Origin: Ancrocorticia populi
GTDB taxonomy: Bacteria; Actinomycetota; Actinomycetes; Actinomycetales; Actinomycetaceae
Assembly: GCF_003123745.1 (NCBI RefSeq)
Contig: NZ_QETB01000004.1
Span: forward strand, 372,001 to 436,000
Direction: 5' to 3'
DNA: 64,000 bases
The notes below the pieces were generated by a model that saw nothing but the letters and a program-made list of their open reading frames with translations, was not told the origin of the DNA and made no database searches. The position numbers were made by a program, and so were the translations under genes. How positions within the stretch are numbered: position 1 is the first letter of the stretch; each line of letters begins with the position of its first letter. This document shows positions 1 through 9,600 of this stretch, piece after piece.

Positions 1-1690
1 CAGCGTCCGGACTTTTCGCGGTGACAGAGCTGCGCCCCAACGTAACGCCGGCCCCGCTGCCCGTGCCGCGCTGGGCCCGCGGCTGGAGCGATTCACATAG
101 TGCCATGACTCCGGCGGTAACGATTGCCAAAATGAGTGAGGCGGCCATGGCCATCCCGTAGTTGTCCGCCCCGGGGCGCCCAAGCAGTTTGGCGATGAGC
201 ACCGGCAGCGTGGTGCGGTCCGCGGTGGCAAGGAAGCTAGTGGCACCAAACTCCCCGAGCGAGATCGCAAACGCGAAACCGGTGGCAAGCCCCAGCCCTC
301 GTACCATGAACGGGCCGTCCACGGTGAGTAGCACGCGCATCGGCGACGCTCCGAGCGTGGCCGCGGCCCCACGCAGGCGCGGATTAATAGCCCGAAGCAC
401 CGGAACTAGCGACCGCACCACAAGTGGCAGGGCAATAACGGCCTGAACAAACGGCACCATGACCTCGCCCGGCAAAAGGTTGCGCAGCGAGATAAAGAAT
501 CCGAAGCCCACGGTCACGGCCGATACCCCGAGCGGAAGCATGACCAGCCCGTCCAGCAACCGCTGCCCTACGCGTATCGCCCCGCTCGTGCGCCGGGACA
601 ACACGACGGATACGGGAACCCCGATCACCAGCGCGATCACGGTGGCCTGAAGCCCGATCTGTGCCGAGGTGCCGAGTGCCTCAATCGGGCTTACTCCTCC
701 GGTGAATCCCTGCCCGGCGGTAGCCAGAAGCCTGAAATTTTCGAGGCTCCAACCACCCCCGTGCTGGAAGGCCCGGGTGGCGAGCGAGGCCATGGGAGCC
801 GCCAACAGGAATACAACAACGCCCACGGTCAGCAGAACCGCCGGAAGATCCCCGCGCCCTACCTTCTTCGGCCACGATTCCTTCATGGACAGCGCCACAT
901 CGTTGCTCATCTTGTTGCTGACCACGAGTGCCAACGCCACGATCACGAATTGCATGCAGGACAGGACGGCAGCTGTGCGTAGATCGAGGAACGTAGTGGT
1001 TTGTACCCAGATCTCGGTTTCGAGCGTGCCGTAGCCGGGCCGCCCAAGAGTTTGGACAATCCCGTAAGCGGTAGAACAAAAGAGGAACACGAGCGAGGCC
1101 GCCGCCCCGATGGCCGGCCGCAGCGCAGGCAGCGTCACGGTAACGAGGGCCCTCAGCGGCGAGGCTCCAAGCGTGCGAGCAGCCTCCTCGCTGCGCGGAT
1201 CCAACCCCGCCCACATCGTGCCTACGGTGCGCACCACCACGGAAAAGTTGAAGAACACCATGGCAAGAACCACGGCGATTACGGTCCCATCCAGTCCGAG
1301 CGCCTCGTAAGCACCACCGTTCCCGAGCAACGCCCGGAAAGCTACGCCCACCACAACGCTGGGCAACACGAACGGGACGGAGGCCACGGCGCGCAGCACC
1401 CGGCTCCCGGGGAACTTGCACCGGTACAGCGCATAGGCGCCCGGCACACCAAGGATCACGCTTCCGGCGGTGCCAGCCAGCGCCATCCACAGCGTCTGCC
1501 AGATGATCCGCCACGTGCGCCCCTGGCCGAGCACTTCGGCAAAACCGCCGAAGTCCAGCCCGGCATCCCCTACAAATCCGCGAACCAGCATGGCCACTAC
1601 GGGCCACACAAAGAACACGCACAGGAAGGCCACGGGGAGCGCCACGGCGCTCCCCCAGCCCAAAACCTGACCTACGCTGCGCCTAGACAA
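1..1690 (-). CDS. thiP: Thiamine ABC transporter permease, ThiP-like (3' end outside window)
   Basis: Two-module inner-membrane permease that would carry thiamine or a related compound handed over by the binding protein encoded just upstream. Reading the minus strand from about 1690 gives an open frame to the window edge (about 563 codons), rich in membrane segments: VALPVAFLCVFFVWPVVAM near the start, and the last helix followed by a basic tail (ESLQPRAQRG) at 60-150. The length fits FbpB/ThiP-type permeases with two fused modules. The start is uncertain: TTG at 1690 overlaps the end of thiB by a few bases when its context is included, and GTG at 1645 is an alternative. The stop and any ATPase gene (thiQ) lie beyond the left edge. 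The thiamine assignment rests on the TPP riboswitch and the ThiB-like neighbour. Confidence 0.8.
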   Translation of the reverse strand, partial: MSRRSVGQVLGWGSAVALPVAFLCVFFVWPVVAMLVRGFVGDAGLDFGGFAEVLGQGRTWRIIWQTLWMALAGTAGSVILGVPGAYALYRCKFPGSRVLRAVASVPFVLPSVVVGVAFRALLGNGGAYEALGLDGTVIAVVLAMVFFNFSVVVRTVGTMWAGLDPRSEEAARTLGASPLRALVTVTLPALRPAIGAAASLVFLFCSTAYGIVQTLGRPGYGTLETEIWVQTTTFLDLRTAAVLSCMQFVIVALALVVSNKMSNDVALSMKESWPKKVGRGDLPAVLLTVGVVVFLLAAPMASLATRAFQHGGGWSLENFRLLATAGQGFTGGVSPIEALGTSAQIGLQATVIALVIGVPVSVVLSRRTSGAIRVGQRLLDGLVMLPLGVSAVTVGFGFFISLRNLLPGEVMVPFVQAVIALPLVVRSLVPVLRAINPRLRGAAATLGASPMRVLLTVDGPFMVRGLGLATGFAFAISLGEFGATSFLATADRTTLPVLIAKLLGRPGADNYGMAMAASLILAIVTAGVMALCESLQPRAQRGTGSGAGVTLGRSSVTAKSPDA

Positions 1691-1695
1691 GCGAG

Positions 1696-2742
1696 CTACT
1701 TCCCGCTCTCCTCAAAGACGGCGGTCCAATCCTTGATCCACGTGTCGCGGCCCTCGGCAGCAGCGGCAGGATCGGCCACGATCGGATCTTCGGGAGCCGC
1801 AGCGTATTCCGCCCACTCGGCCGGAAGCTCGATCTCATCGTTGATCGGGTATACATACATGTTCTCCGGGATGGAGGACTGAACCTCGTCCGAGAGCATG
1901 AAGTCCACGAACGCCTGAGCACCCTCGGGGTTTGCCGCCCCTTCAACAACGCCGGCGTATTCGACCTGGCGCACGCACGTGTTGTCCAGCGAGCCAGTGG
2001 CCCCTTCGCTTTCAGCTGGAGAGGAGGCATAGGACACGACCAGCGGATAATCGCCGTTGCCCTCGGCTCCTGAGAAGTCAGAGTAGTAGGCATCGGACCA
2101 GCCGGAGGCAACCTTCGTGCCGCCGTCTAGCAGTCTCTGCCAGTAATCGAGGTAGGAATCCTCCCCGAGTGCCTCAACGGTGCCCACGAGGAACGCGAGG
2201 CCCGGAGAAGAAGCCGCCGGATCCTCAACCACGAGCAGCTTAGAGTATTCGGGTTCGGCCAGATCCTCGAAGCTCTCGGGCTCGGCCACCCCATTGTCCT
2301 CGAACCACGCGTGGTCCACGTTTACGCACACATCACCAGTGTCCACTGGGGTCACAGCGCCATCCAGCGTGTAGTCCGCCCCACTAGCCGGGAGTGCATC
2401 GGAGGTGTAGGGCGCGAATACACCGGCGTCTACTGCCTTCTGCACAGAGAAACTCTCCACGCCATACACGGCATCAGCGGTTGGATTGTCCTTCGCCAAG
2501 ATAAGTTGGTTGATGACTACGCCGGAATCGCCGGGTGCCGTCGTCGTTAAAGAATAACCGGTTTCTTCCTCGAACTGGTCAATCAAATCCTGCGGAACAT
2601 TAAACGAATCGTGAACCAAAACCGTGACGGAATCTTGCTGTCCACCGCTGGCTCCATCACTGTCCCCAGATCCAGAGCAGGCCACAAGCCCGCCCAATAC
2701 CAACGCGGCCACCGCCGTAGCCGCGATTTTCTGCTGCTTCAT
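1696..2742 (-). CDS. thiB: Thiamine ABC transporter substrate-binding lipoprotein (ThiB/TbpA-like)
   Basis: Extracytoplasmic binding protein that captures thiamine or its phosphates for the permease downstream. The 348-residue product starts with a lipoprotein signal (basic MKQQK, hydrophobic stretch, VACSGSG lipobox with the Cys near residue 21). It continues as an iron/thiamine-type periplasmic fold, with VTVLVHDSF, PGDSGVVINQLIL, VNVDHAWF and a YPLVVSYASSPAES segment typical of ThiB. ATG at 2742 is chosen because GGAGG lies 4 bases upstream. A TTG five codons earlier sits inside the ribosome-site hairpin and is unlikely. The stop abuts the permease frame, so the two are translated together. 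Expression should fall when TPP is abundant, because a TPP riboswitch precedes the gene. Confidence 0.92.
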   Translation of the reverse strand: MKQQKIAATAVAALVLGGLVACSGSGDSDGASGGQQDSVTVLVHDSFNVPQDLIDQFEEETGYSLTTTAPGDSGVVINQLILAKDNPTADAVYGVESFSVQKAVDAGVFAPYTSDALPASGADYTLDGAVTPVDTGDVCVNVDHAWFEDNGVAEPESFEDLAEPEYSKLLVVEDPAASSPGLAFLVGTVEALGEDSYLDYWQRLLDGGTKVASGWSDAYYSDFSGAEGNGDYPLVVSYASSPAESEGATGSLDNTCVRQVEYAGVVEGAANPEGAQAFVDFMLSDEVQSSIPENMYVYPINDEIELPAEWAEYAAAPEDPIVADPAAAAEGRDTWIKDWTAVFEESGK

Positions 2743-2746
2743 CTTT

Positions 2747-2762
2747 CCTCCAATCAAGGAGG
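2747..2762 (-). promoter_or_regulatory. Hairpin masking the thiB ribosome binding site
   Basis: On the minus strand CCTCC, a 6-base loop and GGAGG form a 5-bp hairpin whose 3' arm is the thiB Shine-Dalgarno sequence. It lies between the TPP aptamer and the ATG at 2742. A second small hairpin (CCCAC/GTGGG) sits just upstream, next to the aptamer. No U-tract follows, so control of translation initiation is more likely than termination. The expression-platform role is inferred. Confidence 0.6.
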
Positions 2763-2786
2763 GCCCACCAAAGTGGGGAGAGAACT

Positions 2787-2872
2787 CGACTCCCTAGCGC
2801 CGGTATAACCCGGATCAGGTTCGAGGGTCTGCTTTCGCACTCTCAGCGCCGAGGCGGCGCTCCCCTGTCGGT
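2787..2872 (-). ncRNA. TPP riboswitch (THI element)
   Basis: The minus-strand sequence matches the thiamine pyrophosphate aptamer. It has a 5' GACAGGGGAGC segment, the CTGAGAGTGCG motif, the conserved GACCCTCGAACCTGATC stretch, GTTATACCGGCG, and a closing CTAGGGAGTC that pairs with the 5' end. It stands about 45 bases upstream of the thiB start and supports the thiamine assignment of the transporter. It begins only 15 bases after the stop of the preceding DUF4235 gene, so any private promoter must lie inside that gene. Confidence 0.95.
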
Positions 2873-2887
2873 CTCAAAGACTAGCAA

Positions 2888-3178
2888 TCAGTTGGTGGCG
2901 TCCGCTACCTCGTCCGCCACAGACTGTGCCCCCTCGGCTACCTTGTCCAGCCCATACCACTTGGAGGCCTGGCGCATAACCAGCTGGTTCACCACGGCCG
3001 CAACGGCGGCGGACACAACGGAAAAGACGATGGCATCACGCAGCGGCTCGGTGTAATCGTCCTCCTGGGGATGATCGCGGCCCACAGCCACCTTCCAGAT
3101 GCCGTCTGCCAGCTTGTTCGCGAGGAACCCCGAGAAAACCCCGGCGCCAGCGCTGATGACCTTCCAGCCGATATCCAT
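2888..3178 (-). CDS. DUF4235 membrane protein
   Basis: A 96-residue protein of the DUF4235 type, which is common in Actinobacteria and has no known function. It starts MDIGWKVISAGAG; a Gly/Ala-rich hydrophobic segment covers about residues 4-25 (ending FLANKLADGIWK). A second hydrophobic segment (FSVVSAAVAAVVNQL) follows a charged middle, and the C-terminus is acidic. ATG 3178 has AAAGGAGAAGG immediately upstream; an upstream in-frame extension lacks this support. It begins 10 bases after the stop of mrpG on the same strand, so it is probably the last gene of the antiporter transcript. Whether it affects the antiporter is unknown. Confidence 0.75.
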   Translation of the reverse strand: MDIGWKVISAGAGVFSGFLANKLADGIWKVAVGRDHPQEDDYTEPLRDAIVFSVVSAAVAAVVNQLVMRQASKWYGLDKVAEGAQSVADEVADATN

Positions 3179-3188
3179 ACCTTCTCCT

Positions 3189-3563
3189 TTAATGAGTGTT
3201 GTCTCTATTATCGCCTTGTGAGGCGCCCACGTGTAGATCCTCGTGCAAATCGTCCACCACCAGTGCACTCGAATCTACCCGTCCGGTGCGGTAGCCCGCA
3301 CGCGAAAGCATGTGTGCGGAGATCGGGGCAGTAATCAGCTGGAAGGCCATTACTAGCACCATCGTCCACGTCATCGTCGAATCACGCACGATGAGGGCCG
3401 CGCCCGTCAAGTTGAGAATTAGCGAGAGCACCTGCGGCTTCGTGGCGATGTGCTGGCGCGAAACGAGATCCGGGTAGCGCGCCAGTCCCATGGCTGCGAT
3501 AAAGGTGAGCGAGCAGCCCAGCACAAGGAAAATCGCGCCTAAAACATCCAGTACGTTATCCAT
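3189..3563 (-). CDS. mnhG: Mrp-type Na+/H+ antiporter subunit G (MnhG)
   Basis: Small hydrophobic subunit of the multi-subunit cation/proton antiporter. The 124-residue product has three predicted membrane helices and the family pattern ending the first helix with AAMGLARYPDLVSRQH, followed by KPQVLSLILNLTGAALIV and MVLVMAFQLITAPISAHMLSRAGYR. ATG 3563 is chosen because GAGGAGG lies 6 bases upstream. It overlaps the end of mnhF by 8 bases, which indicates translational coupling. The C-terminal tail after the third helix is polar and rich in Asp and His. Confidence 0.9.
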   Translation of the reverse strand: MDNVLDVLGAIFLVLGCSLTFIAAMGLARYPDLVSRQHIATKPQVLSLILNLTGAALIVRDSTMTWTMVLVMAFQLITAPISAHMLSRAGYRTGRVDSSALVVDDLHEDLHVGASQGDNRDNTH

Positions 3564-3954
3564 CGTTGTCCTCCTCGTCCGAGCCATCGGGGTGTACCGG
3601 TTCTGCTGAATCTTCGTCCGATTGCGAATCCTCTTCGGCAGCTTCGGCCTCCGATATAGCCTGTTCTTCTTCGATCGTAAGGATGCGCCGCTTGCCCGGG
3701 TCCTCGGGGCGGGCCGCGCGGGCTACTGCTACGGAACCGAGGAAGCCGACCACGGAGACAACAACAAACACGGCCAACAAATCTGCACGTCTGGTGTAGG
3801 CAACTAGGAGCGCTAGGGCACCCAGCATCACCGACGTCATGACGTCTACTCCCACCATGCGGTCCAGCGTTGAGGGCCCGCGCTCGATTCGGAATAACAC
3901 CGCCACCGCGGCGGCTGAGAGCAGCACGCCACATATTCCAACTACCCAGACCAT
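3556..3954 (-). CDS. mnhF: Mrp-type Na+/H+ antiporter subunit F (MnhF)
   Basis: Small membrane subunit of the Mrp antiporter, 132 residues. Three hydrophobic helices cover about residues 3-85, with the family segment FRIERGPSTLDRMVGVDV between the first two and VVSVVGFLGSVAVARAARPE in the third. Beyond the usual core, about 45 residues form a very acidic tail (EEEQAISEAEAAEEDSQSDE), longer than in typical MnhF proteins of about 90 residues. Start and stop overlap the neighbouring mnhE and mnhG frames. The tail is probably cytoplasmic, but its role is unknown. Confidence 0.9.
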   Translation of the reverse strand: MVWVVGICGVLLSAAAVAVLFRIERGPSTLDRMVGVDVMTSVMLGALALLVAYTRRADLLAVFVVVSVVGFLGSVAVARAARPEDPGKRRILTIEEEQAISEAEAAEEDSQSDEDSAEPVHPDGSDEEDNDG

Positions 3955-4592
3955 CAGTCTTCCTCCTCCGGCTCGTACACGGGGGCAAAGGGCATCGGCA
4001 GCAGCCCAGATTTCTTCGTGGGGCCCGGAACCAGGCCCGCGCGGATCAGCTCATCACGCGAGGCAAAGGTACGCAGGATGCGCTCCTCTAGGTCTAGGAT
4101 CGCGGCGTGGGCGGCCGAAACACCACCAGCCAAGCCGATATCAAACACGTGAATGTAGAGAGTGCCAGTTGCCGCATCCGCCTCCACCGGGACCGTTCCG
4201 GGAACCACAGCTGACATTCCGGCCGTCATGGTCAGGTACATATCTGATTCCGAGCGCAGCTGGACGCGGATGATAGCGGCGCGAGGCTTCTTGCGGCGAA
4301 TGATGAAGAACGCCTGCTGAGTTGAGGACACCACAAGGTCGTAGAGGAAATGGGTAGCCAGTATCACGAGGGCACGGGGCCGGAAGCGGCCATCGAAGCG
4401 CATCGCGGGGAACGGGGCGAGACTCGTGATAGCTAGGGCTAGCACGAATCCTGAGATGATATTGCCCGGAGTGACCTCACCCCACAGCATCACCCACACG
4501 ACCGTGCACCACAGAAGCGTCCCCAGCGAGGCGTGCGGGAAACGGCCCGGGCGCTGGGTAGCCACGCGGATGGCGTCACTTGACCTACTCAT
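3954..4592 (-). CDS. mnhE: Mrp-type Na+/H+ antiporter subunit E (MnhE)
   Basis: Subunit E of the cation/proton antiporter, 212 residues. After a polar N-terminus come two membrane segments (TLLWCTVVWVMLWGEVTPGNIISGFVLA, split here by a Gly-rich turn). Then comes a re-entrant region with HFLYDLVVSSTQQAFFI and a soluble domain containing LRSESDMYLTMTAGM and the family pattern PGTVPVEAD...LYIHVFD. ATG 4592 (MSRSSDA) is preceded by GGAGG and overlaps the mnhD stop by 8 bases. A longer in-frame extension upstream is Arg/Pro-rich and lies within mnhD, so it is not used. The stop overlaps the mnhF start. Confidence 0.9.
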   Translation of the reverse strand: MSRSSDAIRVATQRPGRFPHASLGTLLWCTVVWVMLWGEVTPGNIISGFVLALAITSLAPFPAMRFDGRFRPRALVILATHFLYDLVVSSTQQAFFIIRRKKPRAAIIRVQLRSESDMYLTMTAGMSAVVPGTVPVEADAATGTLYIHVFDIGLAGGVSAAHAAILDLEERILRTFASRDELIRAGLVPGPTKKSGLLPMPFAPVYEPEEED

Positions 4593-6219
4593 CGGTGCCT
4601 CCTTCCGGGGTGGTGGCCTGTTCCGTGGGCTCAATCGTTGGCGCCACCGAAGGATCCGGCGTTGGTTCCTCCGTGGATTCCTCCGTGACCTCGGGAGAAA
4701 TCCCCCCACCGCGTTCTCCCTCGTTCGGAAGCACCGCAGCAATGTAGGGGGCACGGGCCAGAAGCTCGGAAGCCGCATCATCCGTGAAGTGGCGGAGCGG
4801 ATTAGCGATCACCGAAAGCCCAAGCGTGATGGCCACGAGCGCGCCAGCCACACCGATCATGCCCTTCGGACAGTCGTTTTCAGGCAGTGGTTCTGGGGGC
4901 TCCTGCCAGAACACCATGTTCCACACGCGCATCACGGCGTACAAAGTGAGGATCGACGTAACAATTCCGGTGCCGATCAACAACCAATCCAGCCCGGTGC
5001 CGCGCTGCGCTGAGGCCTCCATGAGGCCCAGCTTGCCGAGGAATCCGGACATTGGAGGAACACCCGCAAGGTTGAGCGCTGGGATCAGGTACAGGGCCGC
5101 GATCACCGGGGTTGCGGCCGCGAGCGATCCTAGCTTATTCATGGAGGTGGTACCGCCCCGGCGCTCGATCAGCCCCACAACTAGGAACAGGGTGGTCTGC
5201 ACAGTGATGTGGTGGACGGCGTAAAACACCGTGGAGGAGAACCCTCCCGTAGAGCCTAGGGCAACACCCCACACCATATATCCCATGTGGGATACGAGCG
5301 TGAAGGAGAGTAGGCGCTTGATGTCTTTCTGTGCCACAGCACCCAAGATTCCTACGATCATGGCCGCGATGGCGAATCCCGCGATCACATCGTTCAATCG
5401 GCCATCCGGGAAGAGCAGGGTCTGGGTGCGGATGATCGCGTAGATGCCCACCTTGGTGAGGAGGCCGGCAAACACGGCCGTCACGGGAGCCGATGCCGTG
5501 GGGTAGGAGTCTGGAAGCCAAGCCGAAAGAGGGAAGATGGCTGCCTTGATTGCAAAGCCGATGAGCAGCATCACCTGCAGAATCATCTGTATGCCTGGGT
5601 CCAGCTCCGGCAGGCGCAGGGCCAGTTGAGCCAAATTCACCGTGCCAGCCGCGGCGTAGGTGAGGCCGATCGCGATGAGGAAGATCATCGAGGAAACCAG
5701 CGAGACGATCACGTACACGGTACCGGTACGGATCCGTTCCTGCGTGCCACCCATGGTAATTAACACGAAGGAGGCGGCTAGTAACAGCTCAAAGCCCACG
5801 TAGATATTGAAGAGATCCCCGGAAAGGAAGGCGTTGGAGACTCCGCCGGAAAGCAGCAGGAAGGCAGGGTAGTAGATGGCCGAAGGCGCTCCTTTATCGC
5901 CATCGGCCACTCCTTGGAACACTGAGTACAGGAGAACCAAGAGGGTCACGGTTACAGAAGTGACCAGCATCAAGGTGGAAAGGCGGTCTGCCACCAATAC
6001 GATCCCCACCGGGGCCGCCCAGCCTCCCATGTCCAGCACGATGGGACCACTTAGCGAGTTAATGAGCATGACAATCGCCGCAGCTAGGACAACGCCTAGT
6101 ACACCGATCGTGGCGATGAACTGCAGGAAGCGGAACCTCTTGGCAGAAAGCAAGAGCAGGATGCCGGCGCCCAGCATAGGCAGCACTACGGGCACGGCTA
6201 GGAGGGCATTAAGATTCAC
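4585..6219 (-). CDS. mnhD: Mrp-type Na+/H+ antiporter subunit D (MnhD)
   Basis: Large membrane subunit related to the ND4/NuoM proton-pumping subunits of respiratory complex I, 544 residues. It has about 14 hydrophobic helices, with the conserved patterns FNIYVGFELLLAASFVLI, FAIKAAIFPLSAWLPDSYP (a key Lys in the proton path, with the TAPAP-like segment TASAPVTAVFAGLLTKVG after it) and SHMGYMVWG. GTG 6219 is the start because GGAGG lies 6 bases upstream; two ATGs further upstream lack a site and lie within mnhC. It overlaps mnhC by 11 bases. The last 45 residues are Glu/Thr/Pro-rich (EESTEEPTPDPS), an unusual acidic tail. Confidence 0.93.
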   Translation of the reverse strand: MNLNALLAVPVVLPMLGAGILLLLSAKRFRFLQFIATIGVLGVVLAAAIVMLINSLSGPIVLDMGGWAAPVGIVLVADRLSTLMLVTSVTVTLLVLLYSVFQGVADGDKGAPSAIYYPAFLLLSGGVSNAFLSGDLFNIYVGFELLLAASFVLITMGGTQERIRTGTVYVIVSLVSSMIFLIAIGLTYAAAGTVNLAQLALRLPELDPGIQMILQVMLLIGFAIKAAIFPLSAWLPDSYPTASAPVTAVFAGLLTKVGIYAIIRTQTLLFPDGRLNDVIAGFAIAAMIVGILGAVAQKDIKRLLSFTLVSHMGYMVWGVALGSTGGFSSTVFYAVHHITVQTTLFLVVGLIERRGGTTSMNKLGSLAAATPVIAALYLIPALNLAGVPPMSGFLGKLGLMEASAQRGTGLDWLLIGTGIVTSILTLYAVMRVWNMVFWQEPPEPLPENDCPKGMIGVAGALVAITLGLSVIANPLRHFTDDAASELLARAPYIAAVLPNEGERGGGISPEVTEESTEEPTPDPSVAPTIEPTEQATTPEGGTDE

Positions 6220-6658
6220 TGTTTCCTCCATCAGTCTCATCGTGGAACTCGGCCACAGTCTCCACTAGATCGCCCTTGTCCTCGTGCTCTTCCATGGCCT
6301 CGGCCGCTTGTCGCTTGGCGACTGCGCGGTCCTCACGATCGTCACGTACCTCATCGTTATCGCGGAGCTGCCAAGCGCGGTAGGCCATCGCAAGAAGGAA
6401 GCCAGTCAGGCTGAGGGTAATAACGATCGAGGTCAGCATCATGGCCTGAACCAGCGGATCCGCCATGGCTTCCGGTTCCGATGTACCGACGATCGGTGGC
6501 TCACCCGAACGGCCTCCGGCAATCAGGAACAGGATGTTGATGCCGTTGGACATTGCGGCAATTCCCAACACGATGCGGGAAAGGCTGCGCTCCAAAATCA
6601 GGTACACACCCACGGCAACGAGCACGCCACAGAGAATCACGAGTGCGAGAGAGCTCAT
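6209..6658 (-). CDS. mnhC: Mrp-type Na+/H+ antiporter subunit C (MnhC)
   Basis: NuoK-like membrane subunit, 149 residues. Three helices cover about residues 1-105: SLALVILCGVLVAVGVYLIL, RIVLGIAAMSNGINILFLIAGG (the family NxxNLxxL-type core), and DPLVQAMMLTSIVITLSLTGFLLAMAYR with the conserved DPxxQAxxLTAIVI pattern. A charged, mostly acidic tail of about 45 residues follows. ATG 6658 has GGGAGG 6 bases upstream, and its ATGA overlaps the mnhA stop. The next gene, mnhD, starts inside its last codons, so the whole operon is translationally coupled. Confidence 0.93.
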   Translation of the reverse strand: MSSLALVILCGVLVAVGVYLILERSLSRIVLGIAAMSNGINILFLIAGGRSGEPPIVGTSEPEAMADPLVQAMMLTSIVITLSLTGFLLAMAYRAWQLRDNDEVRDDREDRAVAKRQAAEAMEEHEDKGDLVETVAEFHDETDGGNSES

Positions 6659-9600
6659 TTCGCGCCTCCCCTCTCCCACTCGTTAAGCGGGGATTCATGA
6701 GGGGAGGAAGCCAAATCGCGATGGGCACGCTCAACCGCTGCGGGCGAAAGACGCTTGCCCGTGTTATTGGAGCGCGTGTTATCGGCGGACTCTTCGTCCT
6801 CGCGTATCATTTCCTCGGCTTCCATCTCGTGCTTGAGTGCTGCGCGATCATCCTCATGCGGGACGATAATGAGATCATCTGGGCCCTGGAGGCCCTCAAG
6901 CTCGCCGTGGCGATCGATTTCGCCGCCAAGCGAGCGCAGGATCTCCAGCGAGAGCCCAACAACCGCCAGATACACGCCAATGTCGAAGATGAGGGCCGTG
7001 GCGAAGTGGACCGATCCGAAGGCTGGGAGCGTGAAATCGATCATCGCAGTCTGGAGTGGGCTTCCGCCAACCAAAACAGGGGCAATGACCGCCACAACGA
7101 TGAAGAGGAGCCCGCTCCCCATAAGATAGGAGGGGAGCACCGGTAGGGCAGCCCCCAATTCGAACCTGCCACCAGCGAGGTAGCGGAGCGCGAAGGCGAT
7201 GCCTGCAAGCAAGCCGCCCGCAAATCCGCCACCGGGCTGGTTATGCCCCGAGAAGAGCAGGAAGAGCGAAACCATGACGATCGAGTAGAACACGATGCGC
7301 GTGCCCACCACCAGAATTACCGGGTGAGAGGCAACTCCCCGGCGCACCACAGTGGAAAGCCATCTCCGCTCACGTCCCTCTTGAGCGGGAAGCTCACTCT
7401 GCAGGGACGCAGCGGGGTATTGGTGCGAATCCACGATCTGTTGAAACTGTTCACGCACACGGGACTGGGCCGGGCCAAGGATGTTGCGTAGGCGATCCGT
7501 GCGCCCCGTACGATCACGCACAAAGAGGAGTGAAGCAATACCCATCGCGCACACCACTAGCACGGAGGTTTCGCTCAACGTATCCCACGCACGGATATCA
7601 ACCAGCGTTACGTTCACGATGTTGCGCCCATACCCGAAGCTATAGCCTTCTTCGGCAAACAGCTTGGAGATGGGCTCGTGGATGCGCGAACCCGCGGCAA
7701 TCACCGCCACCAGGGAGACTGCAAGCCCCGTCATCCCCGCAATGAGAATACGCCAACGCCTAGATCTACGAAGCGGGCGGTTGGAGAAATATGGTGGTAG
7801 GCGGCGAAGCACTAGGACGAACACCACGAGGGTGATGGTCTCCGAAAGAACTTGAGTGAGGGCCAGATCGGGCGCCCCGTATAGCTCGTAGATCAGCGCA
7901 ATCCCGTAGCCAGTTACTCCCATAAGGAGTACCGCCTTCATGCGCCGGCGTGCACGTGCGGCCAACAGCGCGGCCACAACTACCACGAGCGCAACCACTC
8001 CCTGAGCTGGGGAGTCCCATAGCCGGATACCGGCCGGCAGCTGCGCACCCCCTGCCAACGCCGCCAGTACCACCGTGACAAGCGTGAACACGAAAATCGT
8101 GGAAAGGTAAGCCGGCAAAGAACCGCGCTGGGTGGCACCCGTAACGCGCCCAGACAGCTCGTCGAGGCCTCTCAAAATCGATTGATACACCTTGTCCGCG
8201 GCGATCTTCGCGTGGTGACGTTCGGCGAAGGCAATGATGGGCTTCTGTACCCAGAAGAGCGCAATTCCGGCCGCAAACACGCCTAGGGTTACGAGGAGCG
8301 GCCAGCCGAAACCGTGCCAGAGAGCCAGATGCCCAGGCTCTCCGGGGAGCGTGTCCGCATGGTGCTCCAACAGGGTGGACCACCACGAGGAGGCAAGTCC
8401 AAGAATCAGGCCGAGCGTGGAGAGAATGACGATCGGCGCTCTCATCAGCCAAGACTTACGGCCAACAGGTTTAGCTTCGATCCCATCCTTTGTGGCAAAT
8501 GCGCCCCACCAGAACCGCAGACCGTACGCCACGGTAAGAGCCGATCCAAGTGCGATGCAGATCCAAGTGATCGTGGCAGTGGTATCCCCGCCAACCAACG
8601 CACCCAGCGCGGCCTCCTTGGCCACGAATCCCGCCATCGGTGGAAAGCCAACCATAGAAAGCGTCGCAATGCCCGCGAAAACGGTCACAACCGGCATCTT
8701 GTGTCCGAGCCCGCTCAACTCACGGAGATCGCGGGTTCCCATGGCAACGTCCACGGTTCCAACAGTGAGGAACAACGCGGACTTAAATAACGCATGCGCA
8801 CACAGCATCATGAGGCCAGCCAACGCCATCTCGGCGTTCCCGTATCCAACCATGATGGTAATGAGGCCCAGCTGCGACACCGTCCCGAATGCCAGCACTA
8901 GCTTGAGATCGTACTGTTTGAGCGCCCGGTATCCGCCGATGAGGAGAGTCCCTATTCCGGCAATAAGGACCATCGGCTGCCACGGAGCAACGTCTGCGAG
9001 GCCGGGAGCCAGCCGGGCCACAAGATACACGCCCGCCTTCACCATCGCAGCGGCGTGGAGGTAGGCGGAAACGGGTGTGGGCGCCGCCATGGCGGCGGGA
9101 AGCCAAAAATGGAACGGGATCAGCGCAGACTTCGAGAAGGCGCCGATCAATACCAGCACAACTGCAGCCGCGAGTAGCTCCGGGTGCCCGTAGCCCAAAT
9201 GGCCAGCCTGAGCGGTAGAAACTATTTGAGAAAGCGAGAACGAGCCACCGGGCATCATGCCCAGCATGATGATTCCGATCAGCATCGCAAGCCCACCGAA
9301 GGTGGTGACGATAATGGCCTGCATGGCGGCACGCCGCGAGCTTGCACGGGACGAATAGTGCCCGATGAGAAGGAAGGAGAAGACCGTGGTCAGCTCCCAA
9401 AACATGTAGAGCGCAAGCGTGTTATCTGTGGTCACAAGGCCCAGCATCGCCCCGGAGAACGCCACAAATACGCCAGCAAAACGTCCCAGATGCGAGGCAG
9501 TTTCCGAGAAATATCGGGCGGAATAGAGCAGCACCAGCGTACCCACGCCCGTCACCAGCAGCGCCATCACTGTGGCGAGCGCATCGATCCGCACATCGAA

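Noticed and set aside
681-1882. Long open frames on both strands within the thiP region (313 aa minus, 293 aa plus).
   Set aside because: They overlap the membrane-permease frame, are Arg/His/Pro-rich without recognisable domains, and lack ribosome sites; they are artefacts of high GC.
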